Source of the DNA: Caulifigura coniformis
GTDB lineage: Bacteria > Planctomycetota > Planctomycetia > Planctomycetales > Planctomycetaceae
Length of the DNA stretch: 64,000 nt
Direction of reading: 5' to 3'
NCBI RefSeq assembly: GCF_007745175.1
Contig: NZ_CP036271.1
Location: 744,001-808,000 of the forward strand
In this document: positions 9,648 through 19,532 of the stretch, in pieces
How the letters are laid out: each line of letters starts with the position of its first letter
Numbering within the stretch: the first letter of the stretch is position 1
Position numbers and translations under genes: made by a program
Notes under the pieces: generated by a model
Database searches by the model: none
What the model was told of the DNA's origin: nothing
The model's input: the letters and a program-made list of their open reading frames with translations, nothing else

Positions 9648-10085
9648 ATGCGACCATTCCTGCTGGCAGTTGCCCTGTCCGCGCTCGGCTTTGGTGTTTA
9701 TCTCGCGGCCGGGGAAGCACCCCTGAAGTCTGCGCCCAGGGACCAGACGGCAATCATGATGCAGGCCAAGCTGAAGGGGCTCCATGCCATGGCCGAGGGG
9801 CTGGTTCGGAAGGATTTCTCCGGCATCGAACAGGCCGGCGAAGCCCTGGCGGCGCTGTGTGCGGGAGACGACTGGCAGCATCACGGCGATCCGGTCTACG
9901 AGGACTACCGTGACCAGTTACGAAGGAGCGCGCTCAAGGTGATGGAGCTGGCCCGCGCCCAGAACCTGGAAGGGGCGACCTACGGGTACATGGGATTGAT
10001 GTCGTCGTGCGTCGACTGCCACACGCATTGTCGCGACGTGCTGAAGATTGCAGAGACGGCACCGGTGCTTCGGCCCATTCCGTAG
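9648..10085 (+). CDS. Small secreted c-type cytochrome
   Basis: 145 residues. Residues 1-21 (FLLAVALSALGFGVYLAAG) are a signal peptide or membrane anchor. The rest is helical, and a single haem attachment motif CVDCH lies near the C-terminus (SSCVDCHTHCRDV), the position used by cytochrome c'-type four-helix-bundle proteins. The length and C-terminal haem fit that family, but the fold is inferred. Translation is started at ATG 9648 because the hydrophobic leader begins there; the upstream part of the same open frame is arginine-rich and has no coding look. The gene converges on the next minus-strand gene. Confidence 0.7.
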   Translation: MRPFLLAVALSALGFGVYLAAGEAPLKSAPRDQTAIMMQAKLKGLHAMAEGLVRKDFSGIEQAGEALAALCAGDDWQHHGDPVYEDYRDQLRRSALKVMELARAQNLEGATYGYMGLMSSCVDCHTHCRDVLKIAETAPVLRPIP

Positions 10086-10167
10086 CCGTCGGTGTGGTCG
10101 CCGCGAGTGTCGATCCGACGTGCGTAGTGAACCTGTTCAAGATTCGCCACGCGGGCAGGCTCCGGGC

Positions 10168-12171
10168 TTATTTATTCTTGCCCGTGGCCATGTCGTAGGT
10201 GGCCTGCTGGAGGCGTTTCTGCCGACGGGAGAGATCGTCGGTCATCTTTCGCAGGTCGGGATCGCTGGCCTGTTCACCTTCGAGCTCGCGTCCGATCTCG
10301 CGCGTGAGGCGGTTGATCTGGTTCTGCAGCGAACGAATCATCTTCAGTTCGGCGAGTTCGTTGATGAGGGCCTGTTCGTCGTCCTGCTGCTGCTGTTGTT
10401 GCTGCTGCTGGTTCTGACGGTCCTTGTCTTTCTTCTTCTCCATTTCCTGCTGCATGGCGAGGATCATTTCGTCGAGCGTTTCGACGATCAGCTCTTCGAT
10501 GACCTGTGTCGTGCTGCCGGTATCGCCCTTGTTCAGGCGGCCGGCCACGGCGACCATGTTGTCGCGCATCTGCTCGATCGCTTCGGGGAAGGCGACTGAT
10601 GAACCTTCTTCCTTGAGGAGGCTGAGCGCCTTTTCGGCGTCGACGACGATCTCGTTTTCGTCGCGGCCGAGGGCGACGGCCCGGTCGTCGTGGCGTGAGC
10701 GGTCTTCGGCTGCGGTCTTCGCGAGCCGCACCGTCTCGACGTTGACCTGCATCTGGGCCTTCCGGAGTTTCTGAAACCGGGCTTCGAGAGAGGCGAGCAG
10801 AAGTTCGTCCTCTTCTTCACGCAGCTGGCGCAAGATGGCTTCGAGGCGGGCTTTGACTTTCTCCAGCTCCGCGAGCGCCTGCTGCTGGGCCTCGGAGGAA
10901 CCTTCGCGGTTCTGCCGGTCGAGTTCTTCGAGGGCCCGCTGCATTTGCTCGCGGGCCTGTTCGAGTTCTTCGCGGCCCGGCGTCTTCTTTTCGCCTTCCG
11001 GCGGCGGCTCGTTCTGCTGAGGCTGCTGCGGCTGCTGTCCCGACTTCTGTTCTCCGAGTTCCTGGGGCTGCTGACCCTTCTGGGGTTTCTGGCCCTGTTG
11101 CGGCCGACCTGCTTCCGAGGGCTTTGAGTCCTGCGGTTTCGAGGGCTGATCCTGCGGCTGGCCCGGCTGGGGCTGGCCGTCCATGGGCTTCTGATCCATG
11201 GGGGTGGTCGGCTTCTGCTCGCCGGGCTTCTGCTCCTGGCCTGGATCGCCGTCCTTTGGCTTTTCGCCGGGCTTCGATTCCTTCCCGTCGCCCGATTTCA
11301 TCGGGTCTTTCGGATCGGTTCTGGAGTCGTCCTGCGGTGCGCCCTTTTCGCCGGGCTTGTCTTCGGTTCCGGGCTTCTGGTCGGATGGTTTTCCGTCTTC
11401 CGGTTTTTCTCCGGGTTTCGATTCATCCGGACGGGCGTCGCCTTCCTGACCGCCCTCTTTCTCTTCGGCCGGCTTCGACTCGGGCGATTCGCCACGGCGT
11501 TCGGCATCCTGGCGATCGATCTTCTGAGCGAGTTTTCCGGCTTCTTCGAGGAGCTTACGCTCGCGTTCGGAGAGCTGTTTCTGGTCGCCGCCGCGGCCGG
11601 TGTCGGAACGGAGGTCGCGCTGTTTGCCGATGAGGGCGTTCGTTCCCTTGAGGAGGTCCTGGATGCGCTCGATCTCGCGCTGCAGGCGGTCGCGCTCATC
11701 GGCGCTCTGCAGGACCTTGAGAAGCGTCTGCAGGCGAGCGATGACTTCCGCCTGCTTCTCAGGCGAATCTCCGATGACAACCTTGCCGCCGCTCTGCGGC
11801 TTGAGGCTGTCGGAGAGGAGCCGCATCTCTTCGAGGATGCGCTGCTCCTGGCTTTGACTCCGGGCGCGGTAAAGGAGTTCGGCCTGTTCGGGATCGGTGC
11901 GGCGCGAGTATTCGGCGACGTCGTAGAGCGACTTCTCGAATCGCTCGAAGTCTCGCAGCAGCTGAAGCTGCGCCTGGGAGAGGTCTTCCTTCGGGGCAGC
12001 GGGAGGAGGCGTCGCCGGCGCAGGGTCCTGCGCATGAAGTGATGCGGCCGGCAGCAGGGCGAGGGCGACCAGCAGGAGCCGGATCGTCGCCGACCGGGGG
12101 CGATGGACCCCGTCGCGGTGATTCCCCGGGATGCACAGGTCCGCTGCTCGCGTCTTTCGGCCGTCGTACAT
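10168..12171 (-). CDS. Secreted coiled-coil protein with long charged Pro/Gly/Glu/Lys/Gln repeat region
   Basis: 667 residues; a family I recognise only as planctomycete-type hypothetical. A hydrophobic leader ([19 protein letters not shown], near 30-48) suggests export. About 170 residues of heptad-like sequence follow, then roughly 200 residues of low-complexity sequence dominated by [15 protein letters not shown] and QPQDQPSK-type units, then a second long coiled coil ([19 protein letters not shown] onward), a run of nine Gln encoded by CTG/TTG triplets on the plus strand, and a final helical segment. Its start lies 10 bases downstream of the Gfo/Idh/MocA stop, so it should be the last gene of that operon. 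The repeats look like a disordered spacer between two helical rods. Function unknown. Confidence 0.7.
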   Translation of the reverse strand: MYDGRKTRAADLCIPGNHRDGVHRPRSATIRLLLVALALLPAASLHAQDPAPATPPPAAPKEDLSQAQLQLLRDFERFEKSLYDVAEYSRRTDPEQAELLYRARSQSQEQRILEEMRLLSDSLKPQSGGKVVIGDSPEKQAEVIARLQTLLKVLQSADERDRLQREIERIQDLLKGTNALIGKQRDLRSDTGRGGDQKQLSERERKLLEEAGKLAQKIDRQDAERRGESPESKPAEEKEGGQEGDARPDESKPGEKPEDGKPSDQKPGTEDKPGEKGAPQDDSRTDPKDPMKSGDGKESKPGEKPKDGDPGQEQKPGEQKPTTPMDQKPMDGQPQPGQPQDQPSKPQDSKPSEAGRPQQGQKPQKGQQPQELGEQKSGQQPQQPQQNEPPPEGEKKTPGREELEQAREQMQRALEELDRQNREGSSEAQQQALAELEKVKARLEAILRQLREEEDELLLASLEARFQKLRKAQMQVNVETVRLAKTAAEDRSRHDDRAVALGRDENEIVVDAEKALSLLKEEGSSVAFPEAIEQMRDNMVAVAGRLNKGDTGSTTQVIEELIVETLDEMILAMQQEMEKKKDKDRQNQQQQQQQQQDDEQALINELAELKMIRSLQNQINRLTREIGRELEGEQASDPDLRKMTDDLSRRQKRLQQATYDMATGKNK
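10384..10410. repeat. CTG/TTG triplet repeat (poly-Gln tract)
   Basis: Nine consecutive triplets, four CTG, two TTG and three CTG on the plus strand, encode nine Gln in the minus-strand coiled-coil protein. The synonymous interruption shows it is not a pure microsatellite. Confidence 0.9.
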
Positions 12172-12181
12172 GATCGATCCT

Positions 12182-13429
12182 TCAACCCAGGGCCGGTGGA
12201 GCGGCGGTGCGCAGTGCCCCTCCGATTTCCGTGGTGACGAGGCGCTGCTCGCGATAGGCCTGCACGCCCAGGTGGCAGAGCTGCTCGGCGCGGCGGGCCA
12301 CAATCAAAGACGCAGCGGGTTCCTCGCGCGTTCGCACGCATCGGAGGAAATCGGCGAGATGGGGGACATCGAGATCGCCGCCATTCTCGGCCGTGGAGTC
12401 CTTGCGGTCGTAGACTTTCCATCCGCCGCGATCGAGCACGAGCGTGCCGTCGTCGCCATAGAACGCGATGCCGCTGGTGCGTCCTTCGTTGCCGTGGACC
12501 GTCCAGGTGCGATGCTCCCAGGCGACTTCAACCGGATGGGGACGCTGGAACTGGTAGTGGACCGTGAGGGTATCAGGGGTTTCCTGGTCGTCGGCGAAGT
12601 GCAGGCGGCTGCCGACGGCGCTGACCTGCACGGGGCCGTTGAGGTCGAGGGCCCAGGCGGCGACGTCGAGCCAGTGGACGCCCCACAGGCCGAGTTCCCC
12701 GGCGCCATAGTCCCAGAAGCGGGTCCAGTTGCCGTGGAAGCGATTGCCGTTGAATTCGCGATACGGGGCGGGACCGAGCCACGCAGCGTAGTCGACGCCG
12801 GCAGGGGCGGGAGAATCGCCGCGGCGTCCGATCGGCTTGCGGCGGCAGGCCATCCAGGCGCGTGCAAAGCGGACGCGCCCAACACCACCCGCCTGGAGGA
12901 ACTTCACGGCCGTTTGAACGAACGCGCCGCTTCTCTGCTGGAGCCCCGTCTGCACGACGCGCTGATGCCGGGCCGCGACGGCCACTACCTGAGCCCATTC
13001 CGCATCGGAATGAGTGGCGGGTGATTCGAGGTAGACGTCCTTGCCGGCGCGGCAGGCGTCGATGGTCATCGAGGCGTGCCAGTGGTCGGGTGTCGCGATG
13101 ATGAGGGCGTGAAGGCGGCTGTCATCCAGGAGCTGGCGATAATCGCTGTATTCGCGCGGAGTGGTTGGCGAGTCGAGGCGGTTGGCTGCGTCGTGAAGGA
13201 TCGCGGCGTCGACATCGCAGAGGGCGGCGATCTCCACGCCGGGAAGCCGGGCGGCGGCGCGGGCCAGTTCGATCCCGCGCGAGCGTACTCCAATGACACC
13301 GAGGCGAATGGGCTCGTGGGAGGCGGCGTGAGCGGGGAGCCAGCCGGACAGGCCGGCAGCGACGCCGACGGCCGCTTTACCGGCGCTGCGTTGAAGAAAA
13401 GCACGTCGATCAACAGGTGGATTGGTCAT
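12182..13429 (-). CDS. Gfo/Idh/MocA-family oxidoreductase, exported (Tat-like), atypical active site
   Basis: 415 residues. The N-terminus carries a twin-arginine-like motif ([11 protein letters not shown]) and an Ala-rich hydrophobic stretch ending near AHAA. A Rossmann fold follows ([17 protein letters not shown]), then [27 protein letters not shown] and the C-terminal alpha/beta domain with [19 protein letters not shown]. Members usually read VYxEKP at the nicotinamide site; here it is YLESP, with Ser136 in place of the catalytic or cofactor-binding lysine. The fold is intact, so it may bind NAD(P) without normal dehydrogenase activity. Its ATG overlaps the TGA of the upstream kinase gene (ATGA), so the two are coupled, and the coiled-coil gene follows after 10 bases. 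Confidence 0.85.
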   Translation of the reverse strand: MTNPPVDRRAFLQRSAGKAAVGVAAGLSGWLPAHAASHEPIRLGVIGVRSRGIELARAAARLPGVEIAALCDVDAAILHDAANRLDSPTTPREYSDYRQLLDDSRLHALIIATPDHWHASMTIDACRAGKDVYLESPATHSDAEWAQVVAVAARHQRVVQTGLQQRSGAFVQTAVKFLQAGGVGRVRFARAWMACRRKPIGRRGDSPAPAGVDYAAWLGPAPYREFNGNRFHGNWTRFWDYGAGELGLWGVHWLDVAAWALDLNGPVQVSAVGSRLHFADDQETPDTLTVHYQFQRPHPVEVAWEHRTWTVHGNEGRTSGIAFYGDDGTLVLDRGGWKVYDRKDSTAENGGDLDVPHLADFLRCVRTREEPAASLIVARRAEQLCHLGVQAYREQRLVTTEIGGALRTAAPPALG

Positions 13430-15291
13430 GGCATGCCTCCCGGGCGGGGGCCTTCGGATCCGGGTGGGAAGGGGCGCTCTCCGTCGGTTGGCGGCGGGCC
13501 ATCCTGACGAGGCGGCGGAGGTTCACGAGGAGGTCCTCCTCCCGCTCCGGGAGGAGGTTCGGGACGTCCGCCGAAGCCCAGACCGGGACGACCGAGGCCG
13601 GGCCGGTTGTCCTCGCCGCGCGGGCCGTTCCGATCGCCCCCGAGCCCGCCGAATGGTACACGGTTCCCGGGCCCGCCAGGGGGTGTATTGTCTGCCCCCT
13701 GGCGTTCAGGAAACAGGATGGCGGTGATTTCCGAGTAGTACTTGCCCCACTGCCCCCGGCGGACGGGCGAGTCGGACGGGACGGGGCCCAGCAGCTGATT
13801 GGTGTCGAGAGTGACCTGCGCTCCGAACTTGTCCGGAGGCGTGACGCTGAACATCTCGAGGTAGGCCTTGCCGATCGCCGCCTTCTGCTGCGACTCCTTG
13901 TTGTAGGTTCCGAGCTGCTGCAGCTGGGCAAGGATTTTCGGTTTCCGGTCCAGGTTCGAGACGTCGCGCAAGTAGAGAAACGCCAGCTGCTCGTCGGCGA
14001 GCTGGTGGAAGTCGACGTTGGTTTTCTCGGGGAAGTTTTCCTTGACGGCCTGGAAGTACGCCTCGTCGTTGACCTTCAACAGTGCCCACTGGAACTGTTC
14101 TTCGGCCGACCTGGCTTTGGGAACGTCCGATCCAGTGCTCTCCGGAATGGAAGGCCGCATGGTCCAGCCCATGGCCGCGCTGGCGCCGGCGGTGAGGGCG
14201 CACAACAGGCCGAGAACCAGCCATGGCCGGCGCATGGCGAGCGAGGGCGAAGGCTCGGCCGGATCGAACAGCTTGAGCTCGATGTCGTCGGCGACTCCAT
14301 CGTCCTTCAGGGTTCTCGCCAGTTTCTTGAGATCGACGAGCACCTTCTGCGCGCTGGGATATCGGTCATCGGGGTTCTTGGCGAGCATCCGGTGAACGAT
14401 GTCGCACATGGCCCGGGGGAGATCGGGCCGGCGGGACGCGAGTTCCCGCGGCATGTTCTGCAGGTGCTGCATGGCGACGGCGATGGCCGACTCCCCGCGG
14501 AAGGGGGTTTCGCCGGCGAGCATGTGGTAGCAGGTGACGCCGAAGGAGTAGATGTCGCTGCGCTGGTCGAGTTTCTGGCCGTTGACCTGTTCGGGGCTCA
14601 TGTACAGGGGGGTGCCCATGGTGGTTCCCTCCTGCGTGAGGTTGAGGCGTTCGCCTCCCATCAGCTGGGCGAGCCCAAAGTCGGCGACTTTCACCTCCCC
14701 CTTGCGGGTGAGCATGATGTTCTCGGGCTTGATATCGCGATGGACGATGCCGCGCTCGGCGGCGGCCTGCAAAGCGCCGGCGGCCTGCCGCATGATGTGC
14801 AGAGCGGTCTGCAGATCGAGAGCCCCCTTTCGCTGCAGGAACGATTTCAAGGTCGAGCCCTGCACGTACTCCTGGGCGATGTAGTGGCGGCCGTCGGCCT
14901 GTCCTACAGAGTAGACCTGCACGATGTTGGAATGCGTGAGTCCACCGGCCGCCTTCGCCTCGGCCTGAAACCGTTTGACGTAGGTCGGGTCGGTCGTGAG
15001 TTCCGGCTTGAGCAGTTTGAGGGCGACGTTCCGCTTGAGGGAATGCTGCTCGGCCAGCCACACCTCGGCCATCCCGCCCTTGCCCAGAAGGCGGATCAGG
15101 GAGAATTCGCCGATCGTGGCGCCGGCTTCAGGTCGCACGGCCGGCATGAGCGTCGTCGACGTGTCGGCGGGGTTTTCCGGCGTGCTGGCGGCCATACGAT
15201 CGGTCGTCCGGGTGTTCGGGTGGGACGGACGCTCCTCGTGCCGCGTCTTCCAGAAGACGTCGGCCATGGGCAACTTGTCCGCTGCGTTCAT
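13426..15291 (-). CDS. Membrane-anchored Hanks-type Ser/Thr protein kinase
   Basis: 621 residues from the chosen ATG (an in-frame start 30 codons upstream is possible). The kinase domain runs from about residue 60 to 330: glycine loop [17 protein letters not shown] lysine, catalytic loop [17 protein letters not shown] metal site, [10 protein letters not shown] activation segment and [16 protein letters not shown] single transmembrane segment ([21 protein letters not shown], near 353-375) separates it from an outside domain of about 150 residues with no family I recognise, and the last 90 residues are Pro/Gly/Arg-rich and probably disordered. The arrangement is the PknB-like receptor layout without PASTA repeats. 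Its stop overlaps the start of the Gfo/Idh/MocA gene by four bases; an inositol-monophosphatase-family gene lies 117 bases upstream. Confidence 0.93.
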   Translation of the reverse strand: MNAADKLPMADVFWKTRHEERPSHPNTRTTDRMAASTPENPADTSTTLMPAVRPEAGATIGEFSLIRLLGKGGMAEVWLAEQHSLKRNVALKLLKPELTTDPTYVKRFQAEAKAAGGLTHSNIVQVYSVGQADGRHYIAQEYVQGSTLKSFLQRKGALDLQTALHIMRQAAGALQAAAERGIVHRDIKPENIMLTRKGEVKVADFGLAQLMGGERLNLTQEGTTMGTPLYMSPEQVNGQKLDQRSDIYSFGVTCYHMLAGETPFRGESAIAVAMQHLQNMPRELASRRPDLPRAMCDIVHRMLAKNPDDRYPSAQKVLVDLKKLARTLKDDGVADDIELKLFDPAEPSPSLAMRRPWLVLGLLCALTAGASAAMGWTMRPSIPESTGSDVPKARSAEEQFQWALLKVNDEAYFQAVKENFPEKTNVDFHQLADEQLAFLYLRDVSNLDRKPKILAQLQQLGTYNKESQQKAAIGKAYLEMFSVTPPDKFGAQVTLDTNQLLGPVPSDSPVRRGQWGKYYSEITAILFPERQGADNTPPGGPGNRVPFGGLGGDRNGPRGEDNRPGLGRPGLGFGGRPEPPPGAGGGPPREPPPPRQDGPPPTDGERPFPPGSEGPRPGGMP

Positions 15292-15408
15292 GTTACGCCG
15301 CAAATGGGCCCCGAACCAGTAGCGGGCTGGCCGGGACCGGAGCGGCGTCTCACGAGAGCGGTCGTTGGTCGCTGCAAGCAACGCGGGCGTCGCCCTTTGC
15401 GCGGAGAT

Positions 15409-16191
15409 TCAGTCGACGCCCGGAAGAAGCTCGGCGAGTTCTTCGTGCAGGGGGTTTCCGTTGGTGGCCAGGAGGTCGGAGACATCGACGTTGAAAGGAC
15501 CGCCGTTGATGCCCGTGACCCGGCCCCCGGCTTCAAGGAGGATGAGGACGCCGGCGGCCATATCCCAGGGCTTGAGACTGGTCGACCAGAATCCGTCCAT
15601 CCGGCCGGCGGCGACGTAGCAGAGGTTGAGCGCCGCGGAGCCGGTCCGTTGAAGCGACTGGGCCCGCGTGAGGACGCGGAGGAACCGCCGGACTTCCGGC
15701 GACTCGGGGCCCGTTTTGACCGGAAGACTCGCGATGACGAGGGCGCTGGCGAGCGGCCCGGTGGCTGACGGCTCGATGCGATGGCCATTGAGGGTCGCCC
15801 CGCCCCCGAGCGACGCCGCGAACATCTCGTTGCGCGTGGGATCGAAGATCGCTCCGGCGACGAGCTGCCCGCGATGCTCGACGCCAATCGAGACGGCGTA
15901 GAACGGAAAACGGTGGACGTAGTTGGAGGTTCCGTCGAGCGGATCGACGATCCAGCGGTAATCGCTGGTGGTCGAAGCAGGACCAACGTCCTCTTCCCCG
16001 AGGAAGTCGTGTCCGGGGCATTCCTGCGTCAGGAACTCGCCGATGGCCTTCTGGGACGCAAAGTCGGCCTCGGTCACGAGGTTCTTCGGACTTTTCTCTT
16101 TGGGCGTGATCCGGCCGGCCCAGTCCTGGAGGATGGCGCCGCCGATGCGGGCGGCCTGTTCGGCGACAGTTTGCAGCTGCTTGGGAGTCAT
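15409..16191 (-). CDS. Inositol-monophosphatase-family phosphatase
   Basis: 260 residues, the usual size for the family. Mg2+-binding residues are visible in order: GEED (Glu66-Glu67), DPLDGTSNY (Asp83, Asp86, Gly87, Thr88) and LKPWDMAAG (Asp near 213). The enzyme hydrolyses a small phosphomonoester, in bacteria typically inositol-1-phosphate, but also histidinol phosphate, fructose-1,6-bisphosphate or PAP in related subfamilies; the sequence alone does not decide between them. The start was placed at the internal ATG 16191 (MTPKQLQ), which aligns with the family N-terminus. A BNR-repeat gene ends 19 bases upstream on the same strand, and the kinase gene follows. Confidence 0.9.
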   Translation of the reverse strand: MTPKQLQTVAEQAARIGGAILQDWAGRITPKEKSPKNLVTEADFASQKAIGEFLTQECPGHDFLGEEDVGPASTTSDYRWIVDPLDGTSNYVHRFPFYAVSIGVEHRGQLVAGAIFDPTRNEMFAASLGGGATLNGHRIEPSATGPLASALVIASLPVKTGPESPEVRRFLRVLTRAQSLQRTGSAALNLCYVAAGRMDGFWSTSLKPWDMAAGVLILLEAGGRVTGINGGPFNVDVSDLLATNGNPLHEELAELLPGVD

Positions 16192-16210
16192 CAAGATTGC
16201 GGGAATGCGT

Positions 16211-17329
16211 TCAGAACTCTGAAAAGCGCACAGCATAGACCGGAGGGAGCGTGTGCGTCAGGCAGGTCCACGAATCGCCGCCGTTCCCGGAGACCCACAG
16301 CCCGCCGGTCGTCGAGCCGAACGCGAGTGTGTTCCCGTCGGCGGCCACATCGAGTGCGTGGCGGTAGACGATGTCGTACGCCGGCGGCTCAGGGAGGCCG
16401 TTCGACAGAACTTGGAACGTCCTGCCGCCATCGTTCGTGCGGCTGACCACGACACGTGCATCGACGGGGACGCGGATCTCATCTTTCACGGCCGGGACAA
16501 GCCACGCGGTATCGGGCTTCTGCGGATGAACGGCCACCGCGAATCCAAACGGGGCTGGGGGGACGTTGGTGATCTCCGTCCAGTTCGCGGCGAAGTCGTC
16601 GGACCGAAACACGCCGTTGTGATGCTGGACCCACATCCGGTCGGGGCTGGCCGGACAGTGGACCATGCGATGCGGGTCCTGAGCGGACGGCTCATACGCG
16701 AGATTGGGAGGCATGTACTCGGCGCGCATTCCCTGGCCGACGGTCCAGGACGCTCCGCCGTCGCTTGAGAACCACGCTCCGCCGCAACTGATGCCGATGG
16801 CGATGTGGCGGGAGTCGCGGGGGTCGATACAGACGGAATGGATGCCCGGTTCATCTTTTCCGCCGCCAAACCATTGGGCGCGCTCAGGCCGGTCCCAGAG
16901 AGATTCGATCAGCGCCCATGTGGCGCCCAGGTCATTCGACCGGAAGAGTCCGCCCGGGATCGTGCCTGCCCAGAGTACGCCGGGCTGGTCGTGGCCGCCG
17001 CTCTCCAGGGCCCAGATCTCTTTCAGGGTCGCCGGCTTCTTCTTGACGGAGCCGTCTTCGCGCGGCGGACCGTCGTTCACTTCCGCCCCTTCGGGATAGA
17101 CGGGGACTCCGCACTCGATCCACTCGGGCGCTCCGGAGGGGAGGCGGCGCAATTTCGCGCCGAAGTGCCCGAGGGTGAGGATCGCATAGAGCGAGCCGTC
17201 GCGTTCATCAGGAAAAACCTGCGTGACCGTGTCGCCGAGGAAGTGGACCGGCTCGGCATTCCACGTTCCGGCGTCGTGGCGCCAGGACATGAGACCTTTC
17301 CGTGTGGCAACGTGGACGCGACGAGGCAT
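16211..17329 (-). CDS. BNR/sialidase-like beta-propeller protein
   Basis: 372 residues without a signal peptide. Asp-box (BNR) repeats of the S-x-D-x-G-x-x-W type recur: FRSNDLGATWALI, FSSDGGASWTVGQG, FRSDDFAANWTEI, SRTNDGGRTFQVL and WVSGNGGDSWTCL. The protein begins MPRRVHVATRKGLMSW, a start typical of WD40/YVTN/BNR-like proteins often labelled exo-alpha-sialidase, but the sialidase arginine triad is not evident and no glycosidase activity should be assumed. The ATG at 17329 is chosen over one 21 codons upstream because it begins the first propeller strand. Probably the first gene of the minus-strand run down to 10168. Confidence 0.78.
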   Translation of the reverse strand: MPRRVHVATRKGLMSWRHDAGTWNAEPVHFLGDTVTQVFPDERDGSLYAILTLGHFGAKLRRLPSGAPEWIECGVPVYPEGAEVNDGPPREDGSVKKKPATLKEIWALESGGHDQPGVLWAGTIPGGLFRSNDLGATWALIESLWDRPERAQWFGGGKDEPGIHSVCIDPRDSRHIAIGISCGGAWFSSDGGASWTVGQGMRAEYMPPNLAYEPSAQDPHRMVHCPASPDRMWVQHHNGVFRSDDFAANWTEITNVPPAPFGFAVAVHPQKPDTAWLVPAVKDEIRVPVDARVVVSRTNDGGRTFQVLSNGLPEPPAYDIVYRHALDVAADGNTLAFGSTTGGLWVSGNGGDSWTCLTHTLPPVYAVRFSEF

Positions 17330-17652
17330 GAGTGCGACCTTGAGAACGAATAGCCCGGACTGGCCACATCGACCAGCCGCTTCGAAGTGCAACGTCCCTG
17401 CGGACTCGTTCCGTGAGGGGGTAAACGTGGAAATGTCACTTCTCTTTGTAGCCGATTGGCCCGCCTGGGGAATTCCTTTTCGGGAAATGAGTCGACCGAC
17501 GCCGCGGCTCCGGCAGATTTCGTCTGGACTCCTGAAGATGGTGACCTGAGACTTTTCAGTAAGCCCGCCGTGCGAAAGACTTCAGGGCCTCGACCGCGCC
17601 GTCGATCACTGCGGCGACCCTTTAGCAGCATCAACCCCGGCGCGAATGTTTC
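17330..17652. other. Divergent intergenic region, no gene seen
   Basis: These 323 bases separate the BNR gene (-) from the TVP38-type gene (+). The open frames here are arginine/serine-rich and unconvincing. Promoters for both flanking genes should lie here, but I cannot point to a clear one. Confidence 0.5.
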
Positions 17653-18471
17653 ATGGTGTGCGTTCCCAGACCTGCATCGCACATCCGAAGGCTTCTGAAG
17701 TCGCGAATGCTGCTGTTTTCCTGCATCTTCGTGATCGGGTTCATCCTGTTGTCGGTGCTGGTGGGAAAGAGCGCGCTGCTTGAACAGGTGGCGGGTGAAG
17801 AAGCGGCCCTTCGCGAATGGAAAGAGCGCCATCCCTTTGCCCTGAACGCCGGTCTGTTCTTCGCTTCAGCGACTGTGCTCGCGCTGCCCGTTCCCGGTTC
17901 GATGCTGACGACGCTGGTCGTCGGCTGGTTGAGCGGGTTCGCGACGGGGATGGTGATCGCCAGCTTTGCATCGGCAATGGCCGCGAGCATTACGTTCCTG
18001 GTCGTCCGTAAGTGGGTCTGGCTGCGGGAGGCATCTGTCGATGCTTCGTTCCGCCGTCTCGCGGCACTTTCCGGACCGGACGCCTCGTGGGTTCTTTTCT
18101 CGCTTCGGATGATTCCCGGGCTGCCGTTCTTCATGGTCAACGCGGGCATGGCGGCAACGTCGATCAGCCTTCCCCGCTTCTGGTTGACGACCCAGTTCGG
18201 GACGCTGCCCATGCTGTTGATGCTGGTCTCGCTGGGAAGTCAATTCCCGACACTCAAAGCACTGGCGCGGCAGGATTTGTCCGATTTGTTCCCGCCGTCG
18301 CTGGTGATCGGCATGGCGACTCTCGGCATCCTCATGCTGGTGACCCGCCGGTTGATTCGACGCGGTATGGCGCGGCGACTGGTGCTCAGCGGTAACTCGA
18401 TTGCGTCGGCCCCTGCAACGGTTGAACACGAGCTCGTCGGCAACTTGCTGCCACGCACTTCGGGACCCTAA
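17653..18471 (+). CDS. TVP38/TMEM64 (DedA superfamily, VTT-domain) membrane protein
   Basis: 272 residues with about five to six hydrophobic segments (for example LLFSCIFVIGFILLSVLVG, LNAGLFFASATVLALPVPGS, LTTLVVGWLSGFATGMVIAS and LVIGMATLGILMLV). The VTT signature is present: the loop ALPVPGSMLTTLVVGWLSG and the conserved FSLRMIPGLPFFMVNAGMAAT with Arg and Pro residues typical of the re-entrant helix. DedA-superfamily proteins are linked to lipid scrambling and membrane homeostasis. ATG 17707 is a possible alternative start that removes a basic leader. A LysR gene follows after 54 bases on the same strand. Confidence 0.88.
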   Translation: MVCVPRPASHIRRLLKSRMLLFSCIFVIGFILLSVLVGKSALLEQVAGEEAALREWKERHPFALNAGLFFASATVLALPVPGSMLTTLVVGWLSGFATGMVIASFASAMAASITFLVVRKWVWLREASVDASFRRLAALSGPDASWVLFSLRMIPGLPFFMVNAGMAATSISLPRFWLTTQFGTLPMLLMLVSLGSQFPTLKALARQDLSDLFPPSLVIGMATLGILMLVTRRLIRRGMARRLVLSGNSIASAPATVEHELVGNLLPRTSGP

Positions 18472-18525
18472 TCTTCTTCGAGCGACGCGATGTGTGATCG
18501 ATGGCTCCGGGAGTGAGTCCTGCGT

Positions 18526-19479
18526 ATGTCCGATCTGTCCAGAGCGTACAAAAACCTGACGTTTCCCCAGCTGAAGAGTTTCTGTGAAGCGGCCCGGCTG
18601 GGGAGCATGACGGCGGCGGCGGTTTCCCTGGAGATTGCGCAGCCGACCGTGTGGAAGCAGATCCACGCATTGGAGTCTCATCTCGGGACGTCGCTTTTGA
18701 TTCCGCACGCGCGGGGCTGCCGGCTGACCCCGGCTGGCGAGCAGCTGCTGCAACTCGCCGGTCCGCTCGTTTCGGAGATGAGTGTCCTCTCCGATCGATT
18801 CCGGGCGCTGACCGGGGCGACCGTGCAGAGGCTCGTCGTCGCCGCCACGCCGCGACCGTGTGAAGAAGAACTGCCGCAGTGCATCGCGGAGTTCGAGAAC
18901 CGGTTTCCGAAGGTGCGGCTCGTGCTCAGGCAACTGGCCGATCACGAGATCGTTCCGGCCGTGCTGTCGGGCGAGGCGGAACTGGGGATCTGCCTGCAAT
19001 CCTCGCCGGTTCAGGCGGGTCTGCACTCGGAGAAGTGTTACGAGTTCGAGCCGACGCTGCTGATGCCGCATCACCATCCGCTGACGCGGATCAGGAAGCT
19101 CCGATTCGAGGACATCGCCCGGTATCCCCTGCTGAACGCGCGGGGATCGGAACCCGACCACGTCGTCGCGGCGTCGCTGGAGCGGGTGGGGGCCTACGAC
19201 CACCCCGATCGCAAGATCGAACTCCAGATGGCGCGGACCATCCGGAGGTACGTGAAACTCGGTTTCGGCGTCGGCATCGTCGGCAAACCCAAAGGGCAGC
19301 CGCCGGCCTCGGACATCGCGGAACGATCGCTCCGAAACCTGATCGGATATCGCCAGTACATCTCGGCGGTCTATCGCCCCCGGCTCACCGGCAACGTAGC
19401 GCTCACCGGGTTCATCGACGAGTTGCGGCGGGCCAATCGTTCGCCGCAAGGTCGGGCCAGGCGCGTCCGCCCCAGGTAG
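18526..19479 (+). CDS. LysR-family transcriptional regulator
   Basis: 317 residues, normal for the family. The N-terminal winged helix-turn-helix covers about residues 10-70 (LTFPQLKSFCEAARLGSMTAAAV, then QPTVWKQIHALESHLG and GCRLTPAGEQLL), with the linker helix after it. Residues from about 100 form the periplasmic-binding-like effector domain (VVAATPRPCEEELPQCIAEF, ELGICLQ, PHHHPLTRIRKL and GFGVGIVGKP). Effector and targets are unknown; the adjacent TVP38-type gene on the same strand and the convergent oxidoreductase are the only neighbours to test. Confidence 0.93.
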   Translation: MSDLSRAYKNLTFPQLKSFCEAARLGSMTAAAVSLEIAQPTVWKQIHALESHLGTSLLIPHARGCRLTPAGEQLLQLAGPLVSEMSVLSDRFRALTGATVQRLVVAATPRPCEEELPQCIAEFENRFPKVRLVLRQLADHEIVPAVLSGEAELGICLQSSPVQAGLHSEKCYEFEPTLLMPHHHPLTRIRKLRFEDIARYPLLNARGSEPDHVVAASLERVGAYDHPDRKIELQMARTIRRYVKLGFGVGIVGKPKGQPPASDIAERSLRNLIGYRQYISAVYRPRLTGNVALTGFIDELRRANRSPQGRARRVRPR

Positions 19480-19532
19480 TCGTCGGCCATCCTCTGCCGG
19501 TTCGGAGGGCCGGCGATCCAGGGGCCAGGTCG

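Noticed and set aside
10384-10410. CTG repeat as a phase-variable microsatellite
   Set aside because: The run is interrupted by TTG triplets and is in frame, so slippage would change only Gln number; there is no evidence of phase variation.
13417-15768. A 783-codon open frame on the plus strand opposite the kinase and phosphatase-family genes
   Set aside because: It is a GC-rich antisense frame over two genes with clear catalytic motifs; its translation is Arg/Gly/Val-rich and has no domain pattern.
16211-17329. Sialidase activity of the BNR-repeat protein
   Set aside because: Asp-box repeats are clear, but the catalytic arginine triad and the nucleophilic Tyr/Glu pair of sialidases could not be identified.
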